Part shown: piece after piece, positions 17,678-25,141 of the stretch | Numbering within the stretch: the stretch's first letter is position 1 | How the letters are laid out: the number at the start of each line of letters is the position of its first letter | Made by a program: the position numbers and the translations under genes | The notes under the pieces: model-generated | The model's database searches: none | What the model saw: the letters and a program-made list of their open reading frames with translations, nothing else | What the model was told of the DNA's origin: nothing | Origin: CAZWVA01 sp964636885 | GTDB taxonomy: Bacteria > Desulfobacterota_D > UBA1144 > Nemesobacterales > CSP1-2 | Reading direction: 5' to 3' | Length of the DNA: 43,025 nt | NCBI GenBank assembly: GCA_964636885.1 | Contig: CAZWVA010000017.1 | Coordinates: forward strand, 1-43,025

Positions 17678-18739
17678 ATGGCAAGCCTAGTTTTCAATCA
17701 TGGTGCTTACTTTGCTGTGTTCTCTGTATCAGGGAAAAAGATATGGAGAAAGATAGGGAAAGTAGATAAGAAAGAAGCCAAGAGAATCCTGAAACAACTA
17801 GAGCTAGAGTTTGAGAAGGATAGATTAAATATCCATGAAATTAAGCATATCACACTATTTGATTACATAGAGAGATACATGGAGTATTGTTTAACCAATA
17901 AAGCTCCTGGTTCTTATAACAGAGAGCTTAAGGTTATGAAACCCCTAAAAGCATTCTTTGGCAATATCCCACTAACTAAGATAGATACACAGATGATAGA
18001 GAGCTATAAAGCCAAGAGAGTACATGAGGGATTGAAACCAAGGAGTGTTAATAAAGAGTTAGCAGTATTAAGATTTATGTTAAATAAAGCTGTAGAATGG
18101 AGAAACCTCAAAGATACACCATTCAAGAAAATCAGGATGCTCAAACCAAATAACAACCCAATAAAATTCTTGAGTACAGAGGAGATTGATAGGTTAATAG
18201 AGAATGCCAGCATTCACTTGAAACCCATTCTTTTAGTGCTCAGGAATACAGGAATGAGAACCCATGAGATACTCAACCTAAAATTCTCAGATATTGATTT
18301 TGGCAAGAGAACCTTACTAGTAAGAAGCCAGAAAACCAATAGCTTTAGGGTAATACCCATGAATCAAGAATTGTATCAAACCCTTTTATGGTTACAGGAT
18401 AACTACCCACACCCTAACACAGAGAGGGTTTTACCTAGAGAGTATTACCAGAGGGAGTTTGTGTTTTGTATGCCAGATGGTAGTAAACTAAAGAGCATTA
18501 AAAAGAGTTTCTACAATGCATGTAGGAAAGCAAGGATTAATGCATCCCCTCACATGCTTAGACACAGCTTTGCATCACACCTAGTTATGAATGGAGTGGA
18601 TTTAGTGAGTGTGAAAGAGTTACTTGGGCATACTCAAATATCTACCACTATGATATATGCTCATTTATCACCAAGCTACAAAGCTAATACAGTGGAAAAG
18701 CTACCTTGGAATAAGCCTAAGCTTATAGCAATTAAATAG
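17678..18739 (+). CDS. int: Tyrosine recombinase / integrase of the element
   Basis: 353 residues: an N-terminal SAM-like core-binding domain (about 58-145) and a C-terminal catalytic domain with the full set of residues, R194 (NTGMRTHEIL), K219 (SQKT), H292 and R295 (HMLRHSFASHL), H318 (LGHTQ) and nucleophile Y327 (TMIYAHL). It catalyses insertion into and excision from the tRNA-Met site. ATG 17678 has AAGGAGA at good spacing, and the gene starts 84 bases inside the left repeat, the usual place for an integrase. A diverged copy of its leader and first ten codons recurs beyond the right repeat (24340-24409). Confidence 0.93.
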   Translation: MASLVFNHGAYFAVFSVSGKKIWRKIGKVDKKEAKRILKQLELEFEKDRLNIHEIKHITLFDYIERYMEYCLTNKAPGSYNRELKVMKPLKAFFGNIPLTKIDTQMIESYKAKRVHEGLKPRSVNKELAVLRFMLNKAVEWRNLKDTPFKKIRMLKPNNNPIKFLSTEEIDRLIENASIHLKPILLVLRNTGMRTHEILNLKFSDIDFGKRTLLVRSQKTNSFRVIPMNQELYQTLLWLQDNYPHPNTERVLPREYYQREFVFCMPDGSKLKSIKKSFYNACRKARINASPHMLRHSFASHLVMNGVDLVSVKELLGHTQISTTMIYAHLSPSYKANTVEKLPWNKPKLIAIK

Positions 18740-18852
18740 CGGATTCTAAGAAACTTTTTCTAGTTCTAGATTTGGATTTTTTTTTTGATATATACTTTAT
18801 ATACTTTTCCATCAAAAGTATGCTATAAAATATTTCTGGAGTATAGGAAACA

Positions 18853-19611
18853 ATGATTTGTAGTAGCTGTCAAAAAGAAATCCCTAGCGATTCAACATAT
18901 TGCCCATACTGTGGAGAGCTGTATAATGAGCAAAGAGAAGCAAAGGAAATAAAAATAAAAGGGTTAACACATATATCTGGAGTTCCTGGATTTAAGAATG
19001 AAGGTATAACTATAAATTTTAGGGATAAAGAACTTCTATTCTCTCCAATATTATCATTTGGTCCTCCTAAAAACTACTCTATTTCTCAAAATGAAATAAA
19101 GAGGGTTTTATTATATGGAGGCAAAGGTACAATAGTGCTTCAGATGGATACAGGAGAAATAGTACTTAAGGGAAACGTGGATAAATTTGCCTCTGCAATA
19201 AAACAAATCCAGGGTATTGTGCTAGAAAAAATAGGAGCTGAAGCTCCCTTACGCCCCACCTGGCTCACTGTGTTGGGAATAATATGGGTAATAGGCAACT
19301 GTATAGCTATTATTCTAAGTTTTGTGCTTATGTTTACACCTAAACTAGAAGTATGGGGAGTAAGTTCTCTTCTAAGCGGTGGCATTGGGCTGTTTGTGAC
19401 TATTAAACTGTTAAAAGGGAAGAAATGGGCATGGTATGCTACCCAGGCTATATTTGCTCTCAATATTCTTTTAGTATGGGTTTATTGTCTAATTGAGTTA
19501 GAATTAACCACTTTTATTCGCTCTTTAGTACCTACAATTGTTTGGGGGTTATTTCTATGGTATCTGAATACTAAAAGAGTGAGGGAGTATTTTGGTATAT
19601 CTAACTTATGA
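18853..19611 (+). CDS. Zinc-ribbon membrane protein of unknown function
   Basis: 252 residues. An N-terminal zinc ribbon (cysteines 3, 6, 17 and 20 in CSSC...CPYC), a soluble part (about 33-125) with alternating hydrophobic strands ending in GTIVLQMDTGEIVLKGNVDKFA that resembles a GRAM/PH-like fold, then four membrane segments (about 133-155, 163-180, 189-208, 215-235). The zinc ribbon should face the cytoplasm. I do not recognise the family function. It is carried by the tRNA-Met element, on the same strand as the integrase, 113 bases after it, with an A/T-rich leader (T run at 18778-18789). Confidence 0.6.
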   Translation: MICSSCQKEIPSDSTYCPYCGELYNEQREAKEIKIKGLTHISGVPGFKNEGITINFRDKELLFSPILSFGPPKNYSISQNEIKRVLLYGGKGTIVLQMDTGEIVLKGNVDKFASAIKQIQGIVLEKIGAEAPLRPTWLTVLGIIWVIGNCIAIILSFVLMFTPKLEVWGVSSLLSGGIGLFVTIKLLKGKKWAWYATQAIFALNILLVWVYCLIELELTTFIRSLVPTIVWGLFLWYLNTKRVREYFGISNL

Positions 19612-19735
19612 GCAATCCCCTAAATTGTTCAATCTCTCCTTTGTTTTTCCATTAACTTGTATATTCCCAAAGTTTCTTAATTCCATCCCACCTAGCAGAG
19701 AGTAAAATGCCTGTATGCATTATTTAATAGGATGT

Positions 19736-20026
19736 TTACCAATCCCTTGATTTCAGGGTGAAATTAATAAATTCACCATTACTATTGTATAGGGTACCAC
19801 TAAACTTATTAGGATTGCTATAGCTCTGCTTAGCTCTACCCCAATAATAGTTACCGTTGGAATCATAGCCACTTATCTTATAGCTATTGTTATGTGTGTG
19901 CTTCATATTACCCCACATATAATTACCACTGGATGTATACCCCATCCATTTATAGCTGGAATCCTCAGCAAAAGAGGAGCTCATACCTAAGAATAACACT
20001 ACCAACAAAGCTATGAATATTTTCAT
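19736..20026 (-). CDS. Small secreted protein with SxGNYxWG repeats
   Basis: 96 residues. Signal peptide about 1-20 (KIFIALLVVLFLGMSSSFA, cleavage before EDS). The mature part has near-repeats: YTSSGNYMWGNMKH, YDSNGNYYWGRAKQ and a weaker LYNSNGEFINF, each an aromatic-Gly-Asn strand pair. Such short repeats suggest a small beta-sheet protein acting outside the cytoplasmic membrane. GGGGGAATAATAAG precedes the ATG. It is the last gene of the minus-strand run after polB and the 329-residue gene. I do not recognise the family. Confidence 0.6.
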   Translation of the reverse strand: MKIFIALLVVLFLGMSSSFAEDSSYKWMGYTSSGNYMWGNMKHTHNNSYKISGYDSNGNYYWGRAKQSYSNPNKFSGTLYNSNGEFINFTLKSRDW

Positions 20027-20117
20027 CTTATTATTCCCCCTTTACAAATATAGCACTTTTCCATAAAAAAAAACAAGATTGACCCCATCATGCCAGCTTC
20101 AAATACACATAGTACAC

Positions 20118-21107
20118 TTAAGCCCCAGCTTTAATGGGGTGCTTTTGGGGAGTATACCCCAAACACTCTAAATTTAGTCTCCCCCACTTAATACCCTCAA
20201 CAAATTCCCTATATCTATCAGGATTATGCAAGATAGTATCAAAACTTATTATTTCCATAATTTCATCCATAATACACTCTATCCACATACTTTTTTGGAA
20301 ATCCTCTCTCCAATTATCCCCCCACTCACCTACATTGCTTATCAGGAGATTATCTATATCCTTACTAAAGCTAAATTCCCTACTATTGATACCATTCTGG
20401 ATATGCCGTTGTGCTTCCTTATACTTCCTTCTTATCCAAGCTTCTACAAGGAAATTCATCAACTCACTTGCCCAAGGTTGAATTCTTCTCCCCACTTCCC
20501 TAAGAGAAAGTGTGTTTAACCCAGAGTATTCATCAAGGTTACAAGCAGTAAAATTAATTATAGAGAAATATTGTAAATCCTCTGTATAGAACTTGTAGAG
20601 TACAACACCCTTACCTGGGGTATATCCCCTGTTAACAGGTTTATCACAAGAGAAATTCTTAACAGAGGTTTTAATCCACATATAAGAGCTAGAGAGTGTA
20701 GAGGAGATGTAGTTTCTATATTTATCTGGATACTCAAAGGGATTTTTTAACTTGTAAGTGTATTTATACTCTTCTCTCCCAAGAAAGGTAAAATTACTCC
20801 CCAAAATCTCTCTATCAACATCTGAATCATACCATCTATCTAAACCTTCATACTTAGGATAGAGCAAATCAGTATCTCTATTACCTATAAGAACTCTAAG
20901 AATTTTATAAGACAAAGAGTTTCTATCAAAACACCTGTAGTATAGCTTATAAACATTCCCAAGAAATTGTTCTGGATGCTGGATTAGCCTATTATCATCA
21001 GAAGATAACTCAACACCAGAAGCCTCAAACTCCTTAATTACTTCCTCAATTTTAGTTAATTTATCCTTGTACTCATCTATATTTTTATACATATACTCAA
21101 ATCTCAT
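20118..21107 (-). CDS. Unknown 329-residue protein coupled to PolB gene
   Basis: No family recognised. A soluble protein rich in Tyr, Asp and Lys with a probable coiled-coil start (about 1-30, YKNIDEYKDKLTKIEEVIKE), a central beta-rich part and a helical C-terminal half containing WASELMNFLVEAWIRRKYKE. Its ATG (21105-21107) overlaps the polB stop by 11 bases with an AGGA-type site inside polB, so the two are almost surely translated together and may work together. In elements with protein-primed polymerases a terminal protein is encoded next to polB; this gene is a candidate only by position. A GC stem (CCCC...GGGG) lies at its very end. Confidence 0.65.
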   Translation of the reverse strand: MRFEYMYKNIDEYKDKLTKIEEVIKEFEASGVELSSDDNRLIQHPEQFLGNVYKLYYRCFDRNSLSYKILRVLIGNRDTDLLYPKYEGLDRWYDSDVDREILGSNFTFLGREEYKYTYKLKNPFEYPDKYRNYISSTLSSSYMWIKTSVKNFSCDKPVNRGYTPGKGVVLYKFYTEDLQYFSIINFTACNLDEYSGLNTLSLREVGRRIQPWASELMNFLVEAWIRRKYKEAQRHIQNGINSREFSFSKDIDNLLISNVGEWGDNWREDFQKSMWIECIMDEIMEIISFDTILHNPDRYREFVEGIKWGRLNLECLGYTPQKHPIKAGA

Positions 21108-23412
21108 TCCTAATTTCTCCTTGCTCTTTTATTTCTTTTACCACCCTACTAACATATCCCTTACTCAAACCAAGCTCTTTAGCTATTTGAGCTTGGGTAT
21201 AACTCTTTTGATAAAGCTCCTTAATAGCTTCCTTGTTTTCTGTAATTAATCTCTTGCCTGGTTTTCTACCAGCTTTAGCTCTTGGTGGTTTCCTTTGCTT
21301 GTTATTGATTACTTCGGGAGAACCTAAAGGTAAGCTCCAACTAGATTCACTAAATGGGTTCTCTACAGGAGAGATTAATTTTCTCTTTCCATCCCACTTG
21401 AGGTTAATACTAGATTCATACTCATAGGGTGAGTTCAATGCTCTACCTGTTCTCAGAGATTCATGGTACTTAGTGAGTTTCTCAGCTTTATAGGTTAAAT
21501 CAGGGATTTCTTTACTGATAAACCCATCTCTAATAATCTCCAGGAACTTCTCTTTAGAGCAATGCACTCCATGCCTAGCTATATGTTGCTTGCTTGAATC
21601 TTGCTCCAGTGGGTTTAGTACATACAACCTAGTTCTAATGAGAACTCCATGTGTTACAGGGAGCTCTAGTTTTAAATCACTACCTACGCTTCTGAGTTCA
21701 TCAAGAGCATCACAGGAAATATCTATATCTCTTGGCAAGAGCACAGAATCAGTTGATACAAAGTAAGCTCCTTTAGCTACAAATTCAGAGATTAATGCTC
21801 TTGCTTTGCCAAGGATTAAACTAGCCCACTCAGGATTCCAGAGAGAACCTACTGATTTTGATTTACTAGTTCTTCTAGTAATTCTATTTAATACTTCTCT
21901 TGGAAGTAAACCCTCTTTAACAAGCTCTAGTGGTGTGTGTTCTTCATTGCGTTCAACAAGCTTCCCAACTAGAGCATTCATTAGAAGCTTGTACAACTCA
22001 TATTCAATGCTTCCCTTAGCAGAATTGTTTTTAAGCTCTAACATATCTTCCATATAGTGCTTTAGAGGGTGATGCCTCTCTTTATCACCAGGAAGGAAAG
22101 CAAAACCAGAGAGAACCCTGTAATCTCTTAAGCCTAGTTTGAGAGCTAATCTAAGCTCTGATAAGGTACAATAAGCAATTCCATTTAGAGGAAAATATAG
22201 AACTGCATCTCTAGCCCCTGATACTGCTAAACATGGGAACATTGTGGGTTCAGGAAAGCTAAACTCTACCTCTATGAATCCCTCTCCAGTATGAACAAGC
22301 TCCTCAAACAGAGTGGGATTTATTTCTTGTAGCTCTCTAAAATTGAACCATCTGGTATCTTTAACAGGGAGTGGTTGAAGCATAGCACTTGAAGGATACA
22401 GGGAAACAACATCATAGTAAGCCAAATCTACTCCCTCTAATCTCCCTCTGTAAAATGATTCAACTCTAGCTCCATGATATGCTTGTAATGCTGCATATCT
22501 TACATTCAAATCACCATCAAAGATTTCCTGTTTTTGGATTACATCATAGAACTTAGTTGAACCATCTACTAAATTTCTCTTTCGTTTCTTTGAAACTTCT
22601 GTGATTCTAGTAGGAGTTACAGGTTCTTTGAGATAATCCTTCCTAAAGAGGAATCCCGTTATTGATGGTAGTGTATTGAAATTGAGTATATCTATTTTGT
22701 ATTTTTCTAAAAAGAACTCCCTTATTTTGATGTAAGCGTGATAACAGATTTCAGCATCTCTTGAAGCGTACTTATGGAACTTCTCAGGATGCTCATTAAA
22801 TAGCTTATCCATGTGCTCTTTCCAATAGCTCTCTGGTCTATCACCCACATCCAATGAAACCTTTGGAATGCCAAGATATTCCCCCACACTCTCTAAACTT
22901 GTGCTGAAGATGCTAAATAAATCTTTAATATGGATTGTAGAGATATTTCCAGTGATTGGACACTTATATTTGAATTCTCCAAATAATCCTCTTGATGCTT
23001 GAAACAATTCCACATCATGAAGATTATCCAGATTAGAGAGCTCTGCTTGTGAGAAATGTGAAATAAGATATATATCTTTAGGAATCTCTTGGTATCCAGA
23101 ATCAACGAGGAACAAATGTATCAAGTTATACAACCCAGCAGATTTAATCCTTCCAACAGGTGCTCCAACCATTCTAAAAATATCTATTATAATATCATTA
23201 ATAGCTTTTGAATCTGTGAAAGGAATAACTAGTGAATGATTACCGGTAGTAAATTGGATTGAAAGTAGTTCTTGTTTTCCATCTCTTGTTACAAATTCTG
23301 TATCAAACCCTATGATTAGAGGATTGCTTTTTATTGGTTTCGCTCTCTTCAAAGGAAGTAGAGCACTAAACCATTTGGAATCATCTATTGCTATAAGCTC
23401 ATTATAATTCAT
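21097..23412 (-). CDS. Family B DNA polymerase with C-terminal helix-turn-helix
   Basis: 771 residues. 3'-5' exonuclease domain: Exo I FDTEF (D37, E39) and Exo III YASRD (Y215, D219). Polymerase domain: motif A YYDVVSLYPS (D334), motif B KLLMNALVGKL (K475, N479, G483), motif C YFVSTDSVLL (S553-T-D555-S, where the first Asp of the common DTD is Ser but the essential second Asp is kept). The spacing between motifs A and B resembles viral, organellar-plasmid and protein-primed PolBs. After a basic linker (707-721, RKPPRAKAGRKPGKR), residues 726-765 form a resolvase-like HTH (TQAQIAKELGLSKGYVSRVV), an unusual addition. It probably replicates the element. Whether priming uses a protein, RNA or none is unknown. 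Confidence 0.88.
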   Translation of the reverse strand: MNYNELIAIDDSKWFSALLPLKRAKPIKSNPLIIGFDTEFVTRDGKQELLSIQFTTGNHSLVIPFTDSKAINDIIIDIFRMVGAPVGRIKSAGLYNLIHLFLVDSGYQEIPKDIYLISHFSQAELSNLDNLHDVELFQASRGLFGEFKYKCPITGNISTIHIKDLFSIFSTSLESVGEYLGIPKVSLDVGDRPESYWKEHMDKLFNEHPEKFHKYASRDAEICYHAYIKIREFFLEKYKIDILNFNTLPSITGFLFRKDYLKEPVTPTRITEVSKKRKRNLVDGSTKFYDVIQKQEIFDGDLNVRYAALQAYHGARVESFYRGRLEGVDLAYYDVVSLYPSSAMLQPLPVKDTRWFNFRELQEINPTLFEELVHTGEGFIEVEFSFPEPTMFPCLAVSGARDAVLYFPLNGIAYCTLSELRLALKLGLRDYRVLSGFAFLPGDKERHHPLKHYMEDMLELKNNSAKGSIEYELYKLLMNALVGKLVERNEEHTPLELVKEGLLPREVLNRITRRTSKSKSVGSLWNPEWASLILGKARALISEFVAKGAYFVSTDSVLLPRDIDISCDALDELRSVGSDLKLELPVTHGVLIRTRLYVLNPLEQDSSKQHIARHGVHCSKEKFLEIIRDGFISKEIPDLTYKAEKLTKYHESLRTGRALNSPYEYESSINLKWDGKRKLISPVENPFSESSWSLPLGSPEVINNKQRKPPRAKAGRKPGKRLITENKEAIKELYQKSYTQAQIAKELGLSKGYVSRVVKEIKEQGEIRNEI

Positions 23413-23937
23413 AGCTCTTAGGACTCCCCTGTAGCTCTTGGGCCCACTAGCCTAAAGAGAGGCACTTCTACTGTAGTTTGTAGGGTGTATGGTAATAAAT
23501 ATTTACAAAAAAAAAAATTAATTTGATATCAAGGGATTACATTAGGAGCTTAGTAAATAAGAAATACCAATAAGAACCAAATTGATAAAATCTTGATAAT
23601 ACTTAATTCCCTGTAATTATTAGTTTTTTCTAATTAAAGCTATCTAAAACGGGGTTTATTGATATTTTTTGATAAAATAACAGGGGAAAAGCTAGGAAAA
23701 ATAATATCCAAAGGTTTCCTTATTTCCTGTACTATCAACAAATACAGTAACCAATTAAAGGAAACCATAGGGGATATTGTATTACTGCTATGGGGTTGGG
23801 GTACATGTGGAGGGGGTAGTTATAGCCAAGCATACTCTCACAGCTCTCAGTTACCAGCTCAGCAAATAATAACAGAATCAGAATAAATTATTAAAAAACC
23901 TCTTAACAAATGCTAAGGAATTATTATAATAATTTAC
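23413..23937. other. AT-rich non-coding region upstream of polB, possible origin
   Basis: 525 bases. Four TTGATA hexamers lie in two helically phased pairs (23582 and 23593; 23659 and 23669), and TTGATAAAAT occurs twice. There is an A11 run at 23510-23520 and GGGCCC palindrome at 23450-23455 close to the polB start. An open frame at 23659-23886 starts with TTG, lacks a ribosome site and resembles nothing I know. This may be the replication origin or operator region of the element, which is an inference. Confidence 0.4.
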
Positions 23938-24131
23938 ATGGATAAGGGAGTTAATAAAGCCAAGAAAACACATACCATAATGCTACTCCTGGATACTGAG
24001 CTATACCAGAAGCTAAAAAGCTAAAGAGAGAAGCAGAGAAACTCCATACTCCCATGAGCACATTGGTTAGATTATGGATTGTTGAGAAACTAGAGGAGAG
24101 AGCAAGAGAAAGAGGAGAAAAGGGTGACTAA
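23938..24131 (+). pseudogene. Ribbon-helix-helix regulator broken by 8-bp tandem duplication
   Basis: ATG 23938 starts MDKGVNKAKKTHTIMLLLDT, ELYQKLK and then hits a stop; another frame continues REAEKLHTPMSTLVRLWIVE and KLEERARERGEKGD to the stop at 24131. Joined, this is a 61-residue Arc/CopG-like DNA-binding protein. The break coincides with AAGCTAAA repeated twice in tandem (24010-24017, 24018-24025); removing one copy makes the gene open throughout (194 minus 8 is 186 bases, 62 codons). It could be an off-state by slippage, a real mutation or an assembly error. It may have controlled polB or excision. Confidence 0.6.
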
Positions 24132-24133
24132 TT

Positions 24134-24175
24134 TGCCTAACTATTGCCTAACCAAGTTACCTCCAGGGTTAGGCA
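24134..24175. repeat. Putative recombinase arm sites, right
   Basis: Two direct TGCCTAAC octamers (24134-24152, identical to the 19 bases at 17623-17641) and one inverted copy GTTAGGCA (24168-24175), 53 bases inside the right attachment repeat. Confidence 0.6.
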
Positions 24176-24227
24176 TAAACTCTCATAAATCTACTGTAAA
24201 CATTAGGAAACTTGTATCTAGTAAGAT

Positions 24228-24288
24228 TTATGAGAGCCCTGCTCTACCTCTGAGCTACGCCGCCAAATTGAATGATTTAAGCTGGTTA
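24228..24288. repeat. Right attachment repeat (attR), 61 bp
   Basis: Perfect copy of 17534-17594: the 5' half of tRNA-Met plus 24 bp of upstream flank. The bases replacing the 3' half of the tRNA differ, so it is not a second functional tRNA. Confidence 0.9.
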
Positions 24289-24339
24289 GAAAACCCTTCC
24301 TGGCAGTATCGATCAATCTTCTACCTATTTTCTATCTAA

Positions 24340-24409
24340 CTCTCTTATTCAGATTCTGATTAAAGGAGATTATATCATGGGATGTTTAACATTCAAATCC
24401 CACGTCTGA
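24340..24409 (+). pseudogene. Remnant of a second, diverged integrase gene (leader and first ten codons)
   Basis: From about 24340 the sequence parallels 17639-17708: a CTTATTCAGATTCTGATTAA leader, AAAGGAGA ribosome site, TATATC and ATG 24377, with MGCLTFKSHV against MASLVFNHGA, then a stop at 24409 and loss of similarity. The distance from the attachment repeat to the ATG (about 88 bases) matches the left side (83). This is what remains of another element that used the same tRNA site. Confidence 0.6.
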
Positions 24410-24508
24410 TGCGGAACTGTCTTGGGAAATGAGCAAGTTTCATTTTAACCCATACTCAAAATACTATAGTATCGTTCGAGGATCAAAAGAAAAAATCCAG
24501 TTACTCAA

Positions 24509-24721
24509 TCAATCATCACATTTCCATAGGGTAATTATCTTTTCAAAGAGGCTGCAGTCTTTATCATCATCCTTACCCCTAACAACGTGACCGCTAGCCC
24601 TTGCTCCAGTAGCCCTTCCGAGAAATACAACGGCAGGAACAGAGTAAATGCCAAGCTTAAGTAGTTTACGTCTCGCTTGATCCGTATTGGATTTCCTATC
24701 TTTTTTCTCTAGTTTATCCAT
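24509..24721 (-). CDS. Small exported peptide with twin-arginine-like signal
   Basis: 70 residues: a charged start, then ARRKLLKLGIYSVPAVVFLG (about 17-36), which looks like a Tat-type signal (RR followed by a hydrophobic stretch), ATGARASG as a possible cleavage area, and a short charged tail with two cysteines (DCSLFEKIITLWKCDD). AAAGGATG lies upstream of the ATG. Function unknown. Such a short protein with this signal is unusual; it may be a secreted peptide or a precursor. Confidence 0.5.
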   Translation of the reverse strand: MDKLEKKDRKSNTDQARRKLLKLGIYSVPAVVFLGRATGARASGHVVRGKDDDKDCSLFEKIITLWKCDD

Positions 24722-25141
24722 ATGTTCATCCTTTCTGTAGAGTAGTCTAATTCAATTATGTAAATAAATCAGAGAAAAGTATAGTGAGCTTTAGTTATAT
24801 TTTTGCCTAAGCCAAACGTAGTACCCTATATTTATCTATAAGACTATTTTACTATGTTAGATTAGCGCGTATCGAAAGGGACTCCTCAGGAGTGATGTCC
24901 GTTTGACTCTTAGCCGTAAGGACTACTTTAGAATGACAGAAATGGAATCTTTGAGGGCATCTCTGATAGTTTAGTAGTAATCCTTAATGTATATCAGAAA
25001 AAAATCTCAACCTCTTGACATTTTAAGTAATATACTTTATTTTTATAGATAAAGTTAATCAGCACGCTTACAATTCATCCTCCATCCTCCTTTAAGATAG
25101 TGGGAATGCTCCTAGAAATAGGGGTATTCCCACTTAATCTT
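24722..25141. other. Intergenic region with stem-loop, no gene recognised
   Basis: AT-rich. It holds ACTCCTCAGGAGT (24881-24893, a short palindrome) and the strong stem-loop at 25099-25134. On the minus strand after that stem a good AAGGAGG site precedes a tiny seven-codon frame (ATG at about 25073), probably without meaning. Confidence 0.4.
25099..25134. other. Strong stem-loop, 14-bp stem
   Basis: AGTGGGAATGCTCC pairs with GGGGTATTCCCACT (two G-T pairs) around an eight-base loop. No T run follows on either strand, so it is not a typical rho-independent terminator, though it lies just after the end of the M23/bactofilin remnant. Confidence 0.5.

Larger units (their letters stand above)
17534..24288 (+). 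mobile_element. Integrated element in tRNA-Met carrying a family B DNA polymerase
   Basis: An AT-rich unit of about 6.7 kb whose two ends are a perfect 61-bp repeat derived from the tRNA-Met gene. It encodes a tyrosine recombinase next to the left repeat, a zinc-ribbon membrane protein, a small secreted protein, an unknown 329-residue protein, a PolB with C-terminal HTH, and a damaged ribbon-helix-helix gene next to the right repeat. Composition and codon use (AT-rich, many AGA/ATA/TTA) differ from the flanks. No capsid, terminase, conjugation or cas1 gene is seen. The layout resembles self-replicating integrative elements or integrated plasmids with their own PolB; the precise class is open. 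Confidence 0.8.

Noticed and set aside
21097..23412. Assignment of the PolB as a piPolB and the element as a pipolin
   Set aside because: The integration site, size and visible motifs do not let me confirm the diagnostic piPolB features; kept as family B only.
23659..23886. 75-codon open frame upstream of the regulator
   Set aside because: TTG start without a ribosome site and low-complexity content; recorded only within the non-coding region.
24228..24288. Second tRNA-Met gene
   Set aside because: Only the 5' half is present; the 3' stem and T arm are absent. It is the attachment repeat.
17534..24288. Casposon or prophage
   Set aside because: No cas1-like endonuclease, capsid, portal or terminase gene is present, and a tyrosine recombinase is.
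25099..25134. Rho-independent terminator
   Set aside because: The stem is strong but no T run follows on either strand.
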